Position numbers and translations under genes: made by a program
Part shown: positions 8,949-18,387 of the stretch, piece after piece
Position numbering within the stretch: position 1 is the first letter of the stretch
How the letters are laid out: every line of letters starts with the position of its first letter
Notes under the pieces: model-generated
Told to the model about the DNA's origin: nothing
What the model saw: the letters and a program-made list of their open reading frames with translations, nothing else
Databases searched by the model: none
From: Sinorhizobium terangae
GTDB lineage: Bacteria; Pseudomonadota; Alphaproteobacteria; Rhizobiales; Rhizobiaceae
Assembly (NCBI RefSeq): GCF_009601505.1
Contig: NZ_WITC01000026.1
Coordinates: 82,973-146,972, forward strand
Reading direction: 5' to 3'
DNA: 64,000 nt

Positions 8949-9815
8949 TCAACCCTTGACAGCCCCAAGGGAGAGCCCCCGGACAAGATGCTTTTGGACG
9001 ATGAAGGCGAAGATGACGATCGGCACGCAGGCCATGAAACCGGCGGCGCTGATCTCGCCCCAATAGGTGTTGTACTGTGTCACCCGCCCGGCAATGCCGA
9101 TCGGCAGCGTCTGCGACTGCTCGGTCAGTGTAATGATGAGGGACAGCAGGAACTCGTTCCATGAAATGATCAGGCAGAAGATGGCGGTCGCGGCAAGCCC
9201 CGGCCGGGCAAGCGGCAAGGCCACATGGAGGAAGGCGCCCCAGCGGGTGTCGCCGTCGACGACCGCGGCCTCCTCCAGTTCGACCGGGAGGTCCTGGAAA
9301 TAGCTCTTCATCATCCAGGTCGCAAACGGCAGGTTGAAGGCGGTGTAGGCGATCACGAGCGCCGACTTCGTGTTCAGCATGTCGAAGTAGTTGAAGAACA
9401 GGTAGAGCGGAATGATGCTGACGATCGGCGGCATCATGCGTGTCGAAAGAATCCAGAACGAGATCTGCTTGCGCCACTGCCACGGATAATTGAACCGCGC
9501 CAGGGCATAACCCGCCATGGTGCCGAAAACCACCGAGACGATCGTCGTCCCGACCGCGACGAGGAAGCTGTTCAGCGCGTAGCGCAGGAAAGGACGCTGG
9601 ATGAAGGCCTCGTTGTAATGCTTCAACGTCGGGTTGCGCGGCAGCCATTCCGGTGGCACGGCGAAAATGTCGATGTCGAACTTGAAGGAATTGGCGGCGA
9701 TCCAATAGATCGGGAAGAGCGTCAGGATCAATGCGACCACGATCGCGAGATAGGCCGTGAGACGCGTGAGCACCTCTCTCGTACGGCTGCGTCTATGGAG
9801 GGTTCTCGTCGCCAT
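8949..9815 (-). CDS. Sugar ABC transporter permease (MalG type)
   Basis: A 288-residue inner-membrane permease with an N-terminal membrane anchor (ALILTLFPIYWIAANSF) and the CUT1 EAA loop ELEEAAVVDGDTRWGAFLHVALP, which contacts the ATPase coupling helix. Start 9815 gives the typical MalG length. The frame stays open far upstream, but that part lies within the other permease gene. It forms the importer with the neighbouring permease, ATPase and binding protein. Confidence 0.9.
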   Translation of the reverse strand: MATRTLHRRSRTREVLTRLTAYLAIVVALILTLFPIYWIAANSFKFDIDIFAVPPEWLPRNPTLKHYNEAFIQRPFLRYALNSFLVAVGTTIVSVVFGTMAGYALARFNYPWQWRKQISFWILSTRMMPPIVSIIPLYLFFNYFDMLNTKSALVIAYTAFNLPFATWMMKSYFQDLPVELEEAAVVDGDTRWGAFLHVALPLARPGLAATAIFCLIISWNEFLLSLIITLTEQSQTLPIGIAGRVTQYNTYWGEISAAGFMACVPIVIFAFIVQKHLVRGLSLGAVKG

Positions 9816-9820
9816 CGTCT

Positions 9821-10744
9821 TCAATCCGCCAGCCGCATTCGTTTCATGAACCAGGTGCTGAGAACGATCGTCACGAACAGCACGAACAGCGATATCGCGG
9901 CCGCATAGCCGGGGTCGGCGAAACGGTAAGCGACCTGATAGATGTAAAGACTCAGCACCTTGGTGCGATCGGCCGGACCTCCACCGGTCAGGATGAAGAC
10001 CAGGTCGAAGAGGCGCAGCGCATCCATGACCCGCAGCAGCAGCGCGATGGCGATCACCGGCTTCAGGAAGGGAAGCGTCAGGTCCCAGAACTGTCGCCAG
10101 GACGAAGCGCCGTCGAGCGCGGCCGCCTCGTAGGGCTCCACCGGCAGGCTCGCCAGGCCCGCGAGCATCAGGAGAAATATGAACGGAGTCCACTGCCAGA
10201 CGTCGGCAACAATGATCGAGAACATCGCGAGGTTCACGTCGCCCGCCCATGCCTGCAAGGGAAGACCGAGGCGGTACATGATTTCGTTCAGTACGCCGAA
10301 TTGCGGCTCGTAGATCAGCTTCCAGGTGATGGCGACCGCAATCGGCGGCAGCATCATCGGGATCATCAGCACGGTTTTCAGAAACGTCAGCCGGCGGATG
10401 AACTTGTCGAGTAGCAGGGCGAGGCCGAGGCCGAGCAGAAATTCGACCGTGACTGCCACCACGGTAAAGACGATGGTGTTGCGGAGCGCGACATGAAACT
10501 GCGCGTCCGAAAGCAGCCGTGCAAAATTGCCCGTACCGACGAACTCCCACGGCAGATCGGGGTTCGGGCTGATCCTGTGAACCGCCGCATAGAACATGTA
10601 GAGGCTCGGGAAGATCGTCAGCGCCAGCAATATCGAAACTGTCGGCGCAAGCATCAGGTAGCGCAGATGGCGCTCTGCCCACCGCTCCAGCCCGCCACCT
10701 GGTTGAGACTGTGCGGTCAATGTGCCGTCCGCGGATTTCAACAT
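9821..10744 (-). CDS. Sugar ABC transporter permease (MalF type)
   Basis: A 307-residue permease with several membrane segments (MLAPTVSILLALTIFPSLY, TIVFTVVAVTVEFLLGLGLA) and the EAA loop LPVEPYEAAALDGASSWRQF. Start 10744 is chosen because CAGGAGAGACGG precedes it at good spacing. The longer frame upstream reads through the intergenic hairpin into the binding-protein gene. It ends 5 bp before the MalG-type gene starts. Confidence 0.9.
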   Translation of the reverse strand: MLKSADGTLTAQSQPGGGLERWAERHLRYLMLAPTVSILLALTIFPSLYMFYAAVHRISPNPDLPWEFVGTGNFARLLSDAQFHVALRNTIVFTVVAVTVEFLLGLGLALLLDKFIRRLTFLKTVLMIPMMLPPIAVAITWKLIYEPQFGVLNEIMYRLGLPLQAWAGDVNLAMFSIIVADVWQWTPFIFLLMLAGLASLPVEPYEAAALDGASSWRQFWDLTLPFLKPVIAIALLLRVMDALRLFDLVFILTGGGPADRTKVLSLYIYQVAYRFADPGYAAAISLFVLFVTIVLSTWFMKRMRLAD

Positions 10745-10790
10745 CCGTCTCTCCTGCAGACCTCTTATCGACCTCGAATCCCGACGCGAA

Positions 10791-10808
10791 CGGGGCCCGA
10801 AAGCCCCG
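10791..10808 (-). other. Small hairpin between binding-protein and permease genes
   Basis: A perfect 6-bp GC stem (CGGGGC/GCCCCG) with a 6-nt loop sits in the 80-bp gap after the binding-protein stop. Such hairpins often protect the upstream message and cause the higher level of binding protein; that role is inferred here. Confidence 0.4.
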
Positions 10809-10824
10809 CTCGTGAGAACTCCGG

Positions 10825-12087
10825 CTATTTGAGGCCGGTGATCTGCTCGACCGCCGCCTGCGCGTTCTTCAGCGCCTCCTCCGGCGTGATGGTGCCGGCG
10901 ACCGCCTTCGAGAGTTCGATCCCAAAGGCATTTTCGATCTCCGGCCATTTCGGATGGCGCGGACGCGGGGTCGAAGCCTGGATCGCCTCCATCAGCACCG
11001 GATAGTGCCGGAATTTCTCCTGCTTGGTCAGTTCAGGATCGGTGAAAACCGAGGCCCGGACGGGCGGATTGCCGCGCTCGGCGGAAATCTTGATCTGCTC
11101 GGGCGACGTTGCCCAAAGCATGAAGTCGAAGGCTTCCTGCTTGTTCTTCGATGCCGACATGATGCCCATGGTCCAATGGCCGATTTCCGAACTGCCCGGC
11201 TTCGTTCCGGCTGGAATAGCAGTATAGGAGATCTTGCCAACCATCTTCGACTGGCTCGGATCCTCAAAGGTCGCGACCCAGTTCGGCCAGTTGATCGACG
11301 AAGCGGAGGTCCCTGCGGCAAGCGCCGTGCCGACCTCGTTGGCGTTGTAGCTCTCGACCCCCTTCGGCGAGACATCGCGCAACGCCATGAACATCTTCAT
11401 GGCGGCGGCACCTTCCGGCGTGTCGATCGTGACCTTGCTCCGATCGGCATTGAAGAGATCGGCGCCATAGGACCAGAAGATAGGCATGAAATCGGCAACG
11501 ACCGGGTTGCCCTGCCCACCGCGGAAAACATAGCCGAAATAGCGGCCGCCGCCGTCTTCGGTCAGCTTTTTGCTCGCCTTCAGCACGTCGTCCCAGGTTT
11601 TCGGGGCGTCAACGCCGGCTTCCTTGTACTTGGCGGCGTCATAGAAGAACATCTGCGCATTTCCCACATAGGGCAGGCAGACATAGGGCCCGGAATTGTA
11701 GGGGTTGCGGCAGATCGCCAGCGACTTCGACAGGAAATCGTTGTCCGGTCCTTCCAGTCCGGCCTTCTTGAAGTAGGGCGTCAGGTCCTCCAGATGCCCG
11801 TTTTCGGCAAAAAACGGAATCCAAGGATCGTCCATCAGGATGATATCGAAGACCCCGGACTTGGTGGCGCCGGCATTGGCCCCTTGTTCGAAAACGTTGG
11901 CATAGGGCGCCTGGACGGTCTCCACCTTGGTGCCCTTCATCTTCGCGTAGTCTGCGGCCGCGGCTCTCAGGCCGTCGCCTTCGCTGCCGGATGGCACGAG
12001 GACCGTGATATCGGCCCATGCGGCACCGCTGATCGCGAGCGCGGACGCCGCGGCAGCCAAGGTGAGAAACAGTTTACGAACCATCAT
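10825..12087 (-). CDS. Sugar ABC transporter substrate-binding protein (family 1)
   Basis: A 420-residue extracellular solute-binding protein, the first gene of the minus-strand importer operon. The signal peptide ends at ISGAAWAD (about residue 26). It has the usual family 1 features: a LPYVGNAQMFFYD segment, KTWDDVLKASKKLTEDGG, and the C-terminal TPEEALKNAQAAVEQI that closes many sugar-binding proteins. A GGGAGGTGTATG ribosome site precedes the start, where two ATG codons lie side by side. The sugar specificity is unknown. Confidence 0.92.
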   Translation of the reverse strand: MMVRKLFLTLAAAASALAISGAAWADITVLVPSGSEGDGLRAAAADYAKMKGTKVETVQAPYANVFEQGANAGATKSGVFDIILMDDPWIPFFAENGHLEDLTPYFKKAGLEGPDNDFLSKSLAICRNPYNSGPYVCLPYVGNAQMFFYDAAKYKEAGVDAPKTWDDVLKASKKLTEDGGGRYFGYVFRGGQGNPVVADFMPIFWSYGADLFNADRSKVTIDTPEGAAAMKMFMALRDVSPKGVESYNANEVGTALAAGTSASSINWPNWVATFEDPSQSKMVGKISYTAIPAGTKPGSSEIGHWTMGIMSASKNKQEAFDFMLWATSPEQIKISAERGNPPVRASVFTDPELTKQEKFRHYPVLMEAIQASTPRPRHPKWPEIENAFGIELSKAVAGTITPEEALKNAQAAVEQITGLK

Positions 12088-12307
12088 ACACCTCCCATTC
12101 CGAGTTGTTATTCAGAGGCCGCTTTTTCGAAAGGGGGACCCCACCCTATCCGGCATGACGGAGACGCTGCTTCGAAGCGCGTTACGGCAGATTGAAAATT
12201 TCCGGCGCCTCCCTAAGCCGGAATTGCTCCCGAGTATAATTTTATCACACTGCGCGCTTTCCTCATAAGCACAACATTAGCGACAACTTAGATGACACCT
12301 TACGCAA

Positions 12308-13243
12308 TTAGGAGGTCGCGGGGGGCCGATCTTCGGGTTGACGGCATTCGACTCTCCATGTCCCGATCAACATGTCGAGAAAGCGCTCGGCGGCGGGAGA
12401 GAGCGTCCCGCCCCGACGCCTAACGACGCCGATCGTTCGGGAAATTTCGGGAGTGCGGATCGGTCGGGTTACGAGGAAGGGGTGATCGCCCTGCGGCGTG
12501 GCCATTTGCGGTAGCACGGAAATACCGAGACCGGCTTCGACGAGCCCCAGCGAGGTCGAAAGATGCGTGACCTCGTAGAACCAGCGCAGCTTGATGTTGG
12601 ATCGCGCAAGCGCGGCGTCGAGCAGCGTTCTGTTGCCGCTCGACCGGTGCACAGTGATCAGCCGGAACGGTTCCAGATCGCTCCAGCCAACCTCTTGCCT
12701 GCCGGCGAGTGGATGGTCCTTGCGTGCCGCGAGCACGAAGGGATCTTCCACCAGCCGATCGAAGATCAGGTCGGGGTCGGAGGTGCCCATGATGTTGATG
12801 CCGAATTCGACCTCGCCCCGCGCCACCGCCTGCAGGCCGTCGGTCGCCGGAAGGTCGAGAATTCGAAACCGGATGTTTGGATACTCGGCATTGAATTGCC
12901 TGATGACAGTGGGAAGAAAGTAGAAGGCCGCCGTCGGCAGGCACGCGATCGTCACCAGGCCGCTTCGTTGCACACCGACGTCCCTGACGGCAAAGAGCGA
13001 CCCATCGAATTCCTCGAGCATGCGACGCACCAGCGGTATCAGCTCCGTTCCGAGTGCCGTTGGCGAGACATGCCGCGTCGTGCGCTCCAGCAGGGGCGCA
13101 CCGATTGCCATCTCCAGCTTCTGGATGCGGCGGCTCAGGGCCGGTTGCGAAACATTGAGCGCCTCTGCCGCCCTGTGGAAGCCTTCCAGTTCCACCACGC
13201 TCAGAAATGCCCTCAGGTCGAGGATCTCGCAATTGATGCTCAT
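12308..13243 (-). CDS. LysR-family transcriptional regulator
   Basis: A 311-residue LysR regulator. The N-terminal helix-turn-helix spans roughly residues 8-66 (FLSVVELEGFHRAAEALNVS, QPALSRRIQKLE), followed by a two-lobe substrate-binding domain with RSGLVTIACLPT at its start. It is divergent from the tautomerase-like gene at 13355 across a 111-bp gap that holds a long-spaced inverted repeat, the classical arrangement for a LysR regulator and its target. The likely regulon is the tautomerase and importer at 13355-17087. Confidence 0.92.
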   Translation of the reverse strand: MSINCEILDLRAFLSVVELEGFHRAAEALNVSQPALSRRIQKLEMAIGAPLLERTTRHVSPTALGTELIPLVRRMLEEFDGSLFAVRDVGVQRSGLVTIACLPTAAFYFLPTVIRQFNAEYPNIRFRILDLPATDGLQAVARGEVEFGINIMGTSDPDLIFDRLVEDPFVLAARKDHPLAGRQEVGWSDLEPFRLITVHRSSGNRTLLDAALARSNIKLRWFYEVTHLSTSLGLVEAGLGISVLPQMATPQGDHPFLVTRPIRTPEISRTIGVVRRRGGTLSPAAERFLDMLIGTWRVECRQPEDRPPATS

Positions 13244-13265
13244 ATCGGATCAATACTCCAAAAAT

Positions 13266-13304
13266 TTGCATTTCACATATCAATCGTGCTGCCGCTAAAT
13301 GCAA
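13266..13304. promoter_or_regulatory. Inverted repeat TTGCATTT-N23-AAATGCAA in divergent promoter region
   Basis: Perfect 8-bp arms at 13266-13273 and 13297-13304 lie between the LysR gene and its divergent target. The spacing is longer than a single T-N11-A box, so the arms could be two half-sites. Binding by the LysR protein is inferred from position only. Confidence 0.4.
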
Positions 13305-13354
13305 TAAAGCCGATCATTGATACGGCGTAAACATAAGTCTCGTGGATTTTGGCG

Positions 13355-14437
13355 ATGAACGACCTGATTTCCGTACCCTGCGTCTTGATGAGAGGCGGCA
13401 CCTCCAAAGGTCCGTTCTTTCTCGCGTCGGATCTGCCGGCGGACCAGGCCGAGCGGGACCAGATCCTGCTTTCGGTGATGGGCTCGGGCCATCCCCTGCA
13501 GATAGACGGCATCGGTGGCGGCAATCCGGTCACCAGCAAAGTCGCAATCATCGGTCCCCCCACCGTCCCCGGCGCCGACGTCGATTATCTTTTTGCGCAG
13601 GTGCGCGTCGATCAGCAGATGGTCGACACCTCGCCGAACTGCGGCAATATGCTCGCCGCCGTCGGCCCCTTCTCGATCGAAGCAGGATTAGTTTTAGCGC
13701 GAGGCGCAACGACCGTCGTCCGTATTCACAATGTGAACACCGGCAAGCTGATCGAGGCAGAGGTTCCGACGCCGGACGGCAGGGTCGCCTATCTTGGCGA
13801 CGCATCGATCGACGGTGTCCCCGGCAAGGCCGCACCAATCGCGCTGACATTCATGGACGCGGCCGGAGCGCGGACCGGAAAATTGTTCCCGACCGGACAA
13901 TCCCTCGAATACATCGACGGCATCGCGGTGACCTGCATCGACTGCGCCATGCCCATGGTCCTTTTTGATGCGGAGGCGATCGGCGCAACGGGAAACGAAA
14001 CGGCCGCAGAACTCAATGCCGACAAGGCTGCGCTCGGCCGGATCGAAGCGTTAAGGATGGAGGCCGGCCGGCGCATGGGCATGGGCGACGTAAGCGATCA
14101 GGTCACCCCGAAGCCAGTGTTGGTCAGCAAGTCCAAGGGCAACGGCGACATCAATGTTCGGTACTTCATGCCGCACCAATGTCATCCCTCGCTTGCCACC
14201 ACGGGCGCCGTCGGAATAGCCACGGCCTGCATCGCCAAGAACACCGTGGCTTCCCGGTTGACCGGCGTGCGCGCGCCACCGCTTGTACTGTCGATCGAAC
14301 ACCCAAGCGGCCACCTCGATGTGAAGCTGCAAGAGAGGGACGGAAAGATCGTCGCCGGCATCTTGCGAACCGCGCGACGCCTGTTCGAGGGGCAGGTTTT
14401 CGCGAAGCCTACCAAGCGCCTGTTTTGCGCGGCATAA
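13355..14437 (+). CDS. PrpF-family isomerase, 4-oxalomesaconate tautomerase (GalD)-like
   Basis: A 360-residue cytoplasmic protein of the PrpF/DapF-fold family. Landmarks are VLMRGGTSKGPFF at the N-terminus, GIGGGNPVTSKVAII, the SPNCGNML segment holding the conserved Cys, GVTCIDCAMP-like residues mid-protein, and HPSG near the C-terminus. The length matches GalD of gallate degradation (keto to enol tautomerisation of 4-oxalomesaconate). No gallate dioxygenase or hydratase is next to it, so methylaconitate- or itaconate-type isomerisation is equally open. An in-frame TTG lies 6 bp upstream; ATG 13355 is preferred. The ribosome site is weak. Confidence 0.75.
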   Translation: MNDLISVPCVLMRGGTSKGPFFLASDLPADQAERDQILLSVMGSGHPLQIDGIGGGNPVTSKVAIIGPPTVPGADVDYLFAQVRVDQQMVDTSPNCGNMLAAVGPFSIEAGLVLARGATTVVRIHNVNTGKLIEAEVPTPDGRVAYLGDASIDGVPGKAAPIALTFMDAAGARTGKLFPTGQSLEYIDGIAVTCIDCAMPMVLFDAEAIGATGNETAAELNADKAALGRIEALRMEAGRRMGMGDVSDQVTPKPVLVSKSKGNGDINVRYFMPHQCHPSLATTGAVGIATACIAKNTVASRLTGVRAPPLVLSIEHPSGHLDVKLQERDGKIVAGILRTARRLFEGQVFAKPTKRLFCAA

Positions 14438-14484
14438 TTTGAAGTGGCTGCCGGGAGGGCGCCACGTAACCTGGAGGAACAATC

Positions 14485-15486
14485 ATGCGTAAGCTCATGC
14501 TCGCCCTCGCGGCCACCGTTGCGTTTGCCGGATCCGCCTTTGCGGAACCGGTTCGCATCAGCGTCGGCTCGTACAATCTCAACAATCTTCCCTTTCCCGT
14601 CGCTCAGGGTCTCGGGCTTTACGAGCAGGAAGGTCTTGAGGTGACCGTCGAGAACTTTGCCTCCGGTGGCTCGAAAACGTTGCAGGCGCTGGTAGCCGGG
14701 TCGACCGACGTTGCTGTAGGCTTCTACGACCACACGATTCAGATGCAGTCACAGAACAAGGCCGTCGTCGGCTTCGTACAACTCGCGCGCAACTCCGGCC
14801 TTGTCCTTGCCGGCGGCAAGAATGCCACCTTTGACCCGGCAAAGCCGGAAACCATCAAGGGTGCGAAGATCGGCATCACTTCGCCCGGATCGTCCTCCGA
14901 TTTCTTCGTTCGCTACTATCTGCAGCGTCACAATCTGTCGGCGGATGACGTTTCGCTGATCGGCGTCGGCTCCGGCTCTGCTGCCGTCGCCGCGCTCGAA
15001 CAGGGCAAGATCGATCTGCTCGTCAACTACGATCCGGCGGCGACCTTCATCGAAGCCAAGGGCGTCGGCAAGATCCTCGTCGATGCGCGCAGCGACAAAG
15101 GCGCCAAGGAAATCTACGGCGGGACCTATCCCACCTCCGTCCTCTATGCCACCCAAGACTACATCGACGAGAACCCCGAGACGATCCAAAAGGTCACGAA
15201 TGCGACTGTCAAGGCGCTGCAGTGGATGAACAATCACTCGGCCGAGGAGATCGTCGAGAAGCTCCCGAAAGAATTCATTTCGGGCGATAGAGAAACCTAC
15301 ATAAAAGCCGTCGAGAACGCGAAGGCGATCTTCTCGACCGACGGCCGCTTCAACGACGAGGACGTCAAGACGCCGCTCGCCGTTCTCAAGAGCTTCAACG
15401 AGAAGGTCGCGGCGGCGGATATCGATCTATCGAAAACCTATACCAACGACTTCGTCGGCAAAGCGCCGCACGATGTCGCGAACTGA
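14485..15486 (+). CDS. ABC transporter substrate-binding protein (NMT1/SsuA type)
   Basis: A 333-residue exported binding protein with a signal peptide ending at AFAGSAFAEP. It has the NMT1/THI5 or SsuA pattern: NNLPFPVAQGLGLYEQEGLEV, GGSKTLQALVAGSTDVAVG and GAKIGITSPGSSSDFFVRYYL. CTGGAGGAACAATC precedes the ATG. The family binds sulfonates, nitrate, pyrimidine precursors and aromatic acids such as phthalate. Placement after a carboxylic-acid tautomerase gene suggests an organic acid ligand; this is inference. Confidence 0.88.
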   Translation: MRKLMLALAATVAFAGSAFAEPVRISVGSYNLNNLPFPVAQGLGLYEQEGLEVTVENFASGGSKTLQALVAGSTDVAVGFYDHTIQMQSQNKAVVGFVQLARNSGLVLAGGKNATFDPAKPETIKGAKIGITSPGSSSDFFVRYYLQRHNLSADDVSLIGVGSGSAAVAALEQGKIDLLVNYDPAATFIEAKGVGKILVDARSDKGAKEIYGGTYPTSVLYATQDYIDENPETIQKVTNATVKALQWMNNHSAEEIVEKLPKEFISGDRETYIKAVENAKAIFSTDGRFNDEDVKTPLAVLKSFNEKVAAADIDLSKTYTNDFVGKAPHDVAN

Positions 15487-15499
15487 TGAGGAGGAAGCC

Positions 15500-16330
15500 A
15501 TGTCGCTGGCTGTCGTGAAACCCGTGCCGCATGCTGTCGGCGGGCAAACGCCCAAGGCGATGGTGTCGATCGATGCGGTCACCATGTCATTCGGCGCCTA
15601 TGTCGCCGTTCAGGATGTCAATCTCACGGTTGCCGATGGCGAATTTCTCGCGATCGTCGGCCCGACCGGCTGCGGCAAAAGCACAATCCTCAACGCGATC
15701 GCCGGCCTCCTGAAGCCTGCGGCCGGTACGGTCTCGATCGACGGTGCGGCGGTCAAAGGCGTCCAGAACGCTATCGGATATCTCTTCCAGCAGGATGCGC
15801 TGCTTCCGTGGAAAACGGCGTTGGAAAACGTCGAGCTGGGTCCGATGTTCAAGGGCGTTGACGCTTCCGAGCGTCGTGAGCGATCCATCGCCTGGCTCGC
15901 CAAGGTCGGTCTCAAGGGTTTCGAGCACCGCTATCCGCATCAGTTGTCGGGTGGCCAGCGCAAACGCGTCCAGATGGCCCAGGCGCTGATTACCGGCCCA
16001 AAGGTCATTCTGATGGACGAGCCGTTCTCGGCGCTCGATATCCACACGCGTCATCTGATGCAGAATGAACTCTTGCGCCTGTGGCAGGAGGAGCGGCGCG
16101 CCGTCGTGATGATCACACATGACCTCGAAGAGGCCATCGCGCTCGGTGACCGCGTCGTGGTTCTGGCGGCCGGGCCGCGCAGTCGCGTCATCGACAGCTT
16201 CACGGTCGACCTCGACCGGCCGCGCGATGTGGCGGAAATCAAGCTCGATCCACGCTTCATGGATCTTTATCGCAACATCTGGGCGTCACTGCGCGGCGAA
16301 GTGGAGAAAAGCTATGAACGCCATGACTGA
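15500..16330 (+). CDS. ABC transporter ATPase (SsuB/TauB type)
   Basis: A 276-residue ATPase with Walker A GPTGCGKST, Q-loop YLFQQDALLPWKTALENV (the PW after the Q-loop is typical of SsuB/TauB), signature LSGGQRKRVQMAQAL, Walker B VILMDEPFSALD and ITHDLEEA. Start ATG 15500 follows GAGGAAGCC, 13 bp after the binding-protein stop. The C-terminus overlaps the permease gene by 17 bp. It energises the importer encoded on both sides. Confidence 0.92.
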   Translation: MSLAVVKPVPHAVGGQTPKAMVSIDAVTMSFGAYVAVQDVNLTVADGEFLAIVGPTGCGKSTILNAIAGLLKPAAGTVSIDGAAVKGVQNAIGYLFQQDALLPWKTALENVELGPMFKGVDASERRERSIAWLAKVGLKGFEHRYPHQLSGGQRKRVQMAQALITGPKVILMDEPFSALDIHTRHLMQNELLRLWQEERRAVVMITHDLEEAIALGDRVVVLAAGPRSRVIDSFTVDLDRPRDVAEIKLDPRFMDLYRNIWASLRGEVEKSYERHD

Positions 16331-17087
16331 ACGTTTGATCCAGCTCTGCCTCCTGACCGTCATTCTCGGCGGCTGGCAACTTGGCGTCGCTGCCGGTGTG
16401 ATCGATGTCTTTTTCTTCCCGCCACCGGTCGACATCTTCAACCAGGTCATATCCTGGGTGACCGACACCGATTTCTATCGCCATGTGACGATCACGCTGA
16501 CAGAGACCGTGCTCGGTTATCTCATCGGCACAGGCCTTGGCGTCGCTGCCGGCGTCTGGCTCGGACTTAGCCGCAGGACGGCTCGCATTCTCGATCCATT
16601 CATCAAGGGTCTGAACGCGATCCCGCGCGTCGTCCTCGCGCCGATCTTCGTGCTGTGGCTCGGCCTCGGCCTCTGGTCGAAGGTGGCACTCGCCGTAACG
16701 CTCGTCTTCTTCGTCACGTTCTTCAACGCCATGCAGGGCGTGCGTGAGGTGAACCCGGTCGTTCTGTCGAATGCCCGCATTCTCGGGGCAAAGCGGTCGG
16801 ACCTTTTGCGCCACGTCTATTTTCCGGCCGCGGCAAGCTGGATCCTGTCCTCGCTGCGCACCTCCGTCGGCTTCGCGGTCGTTGGCGCCATCATCGGTGA
16901 GTATCTCGGCGCCTCTGCCGGTCTCGGCTACCTGATCGCTCAGGCCGAAGGAAACTTCGATGCAGTCGGCGTATTTGCCGGCATCATCATACTGGCAATC
17001 TTCGTGCTGATCATCGACAGCCTTCTCGACGTGGTCGAAAAAAGGCTGATCAAATGGCGGCCGAGCGCTGGCGAGCGTCCCGCCTGA
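16314..17087 (+). CDS. ABC transporter permease (SsuC/TauC type)
   Basis: A 257-residue permease with the BPD_transp_1 pattern: TETVLGYLIGTGLGVAAGVWLGLS, the domain core NAIPRVVLAPIFVLWLGLG and the loop NARILGAKRSDLLRHVYFPAA. Start 16314 has GTGGAGAAAAGCT upstream; an in-frame ATG at 16323 is the alternative. The 17-bp overlap with the ATPase gene implies coupled translation. A strong bidirectional-type terminator follows. Confidence 0.9.
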   Translation: MNAMTERLIQLCLLTVILGGWQLGVAAGVIDVFFFPPPVDIFNQVISWVTDTDFYRHVTITLTETVLGYLIGTGLGVAAGVWLGLSRRTARILDPFIKGLNAIPRVVLAPIFVLWLGLGLWSKVALAVTLVFFVTFFNAMQGVREVNPVVLSNARILGAKRSDLLRHVYFPAAASWILSSLRTSVGFAVVGAIIGEYLGASAGLGYLIAQAEGNFDAVGVFAGIIILAIFVLIIDSLLDVVEKRLIKWRPSAGERPA

Positions 17088-17107
17088 AGCAAACTCCGTA
17101 AGCCGGA

Positions 17108-17137
17108 AACAGGGCCTCCCGAAACGGAGGCCCTGTT
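17108..17137. terminator. Intrinsic terminator, probably bidirectional
   Basis: A perfect 12-bp stem (AACAGGGCCTCC with its complement, 6-nt loop) is flanked by A-rich bases on one side and TTGCTTT on the other. It lies between the convergent importer permease and DUF930 genes, so it can serve both strands. Confidence 0.75.
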
Positions 17138-17181
17138 GCTTTCGCGCGAGTGTCCGACCGCGCCGTCACCTCCGCCCCACA

Positions 17182-18111
17182 TCAATTCAGCGGCAGTCGG
17201 CGCGCATTCCACTCGCTTTTCGGCACTGCGCCACCGATGGCAAAACTGAAGGAAACCACCGATGTCGCCTCGGCGTCGACCTCGCATTTGAAGTCGACGT
17301 TGTACCAGTTCGCCTTGCTCCGGTAGGCGCTGCCTATGGCGGTAACCGCCGAAGTCGAAATAGTTCCGGCGCGGGCGAGCATATCCGGGAAAGTACCCGG
17401 CCTCTGGTTGCGGATCTGCTCCAGCGCCTCGATGCTGCAGATCTGCGCGACGCGTGCCTTGACGGGGAGCTTGCCGAGCGCCTGCTTGATGCGCGGGTTC
17501 GACAGCGCATTTGGCGAAAAGAGTTCTTTCGCCGGCACGAGCTCGTCGGATTTCTGTTCGACTTTGGCGCCTGCCGGCTCCGAGGACTGCTGTTTCTCCG
17601 CCGTTTCCGGCAGTGGCTTTTGCGCGGGAACCGGCACGCTTTCAAGGGACGCCGCTTCCGCCTCGCCCTCTTGGGTCGCCGCATCCGGTTGCGGTGTCGC
17701 CAGCACCGGCGGCGCCGGTTTGGGCTCAGGCATTTCGCGCGCGGTCTCTGTCGCCGGTGCCGTCGGCCTCGGCTGTTCGACGACTTTCGGAACGTCCTGT
17801 GCGTCACTCGGGCCTTGCGGCGGCCGCTGCGCTTCCTTTACTTCGGCGCGCACTGACCCGGATTCGAAGACCTGCGGCTGCGCGGCGGATGGGGTGGCGG
17901 TTGATTTCGCAGGCTCCGTCTGCGGCTTTTCTGCCGGCTTCGGGGACGGCGGCGGAACCAGTTCGACCTTGACGCTCTGCTCTTTCGCCGGTTCCGGCGT
18001 TGCTTCGGGCAGCTGGAAAAGCAACAGGAACGCGACGGTCAGATGCAGGGCAACCGACGTCGGCATGCCCCATCCGATCTCTCTCTTCGGCGCGTTGGCG
18101 AACTGTTGCAT
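17182..18111 (-). CDS. DUF930 domain protein with TonB-like proline-rich linker
   Basis: A 309-residue protein with three parts: one N-terminal membrane helix (VALHLTVAFLLLF, residues about 19-33), a long Pro/Ala/Glu-rich stretch (about 35-200), and a conserved C-terminal domain (about 200-309; LPVKARVAQICSIEALEQI, WYNVDFKCEVD) that fits DUF930, a Rhizobiales family of unknown function. The topology is that of an anchored periplasmic protein, like TonB. There is no operon partner: the gene is bounded by a terminator on one side and about 275 bp of non-coding DNA on the other. Confidence 0.75.
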   Translation of the reverse strand: MQQFANAPKREIGWGMPTSVALHLTVAFLLLFQLPEATPEPAKEQSVKVELVPPPSPKPAEKPQTEPAKSTATPSAAQPQVFESGSVRAEVKEAQRPPQGPSDAQDVPKVVEQPRPTAPATETAREMPEPKPAPPVLATPQPDAATQEGEAEAASLESVPVPAQKPLPETAEKQQSSEPAGAKVEQKSDELVPAKELFSPNALSNPRIKQALGKLPVKARVAQICSIEALEQIRNQRPGTFPDMLARAGTISTSAVTAIGSAYRSKANWYNVDFKCEVDAEATSVVSFSFAIGGAVPKSEWNARRLPLN

Positions 18112-18387
18112 TGCTCAAAAGACAGCGGGCTGCACGGGCGGAGGCCAGGCAGGACGAGGCAGTTTCTCATCCCGTTCCAGCCTGTAACGGTCATCGTCAA
18201 ATAAGGACTCGCGTGGCCGTGAACAAGCGGAAAGTCCCGACGCGTCTCCCACGCTCCGGCCGACGGTCTCTCATCACGACTTCGTGGCTTCGGGCCTCGG
18301 CCGTCGCGGTTCATGATCTCGCCGGATGTCACGCGTACAGTTTCGCGTGCCTCTGTCAATTGCCCAGCGCGGAAAGGAGGTGCTTCG

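Noticed and set aside
7851..9164. A 437-codon open frame on the plus strand
   Set aside because: It is antisense to the ATPase and permease genes, which have complete family motifs.
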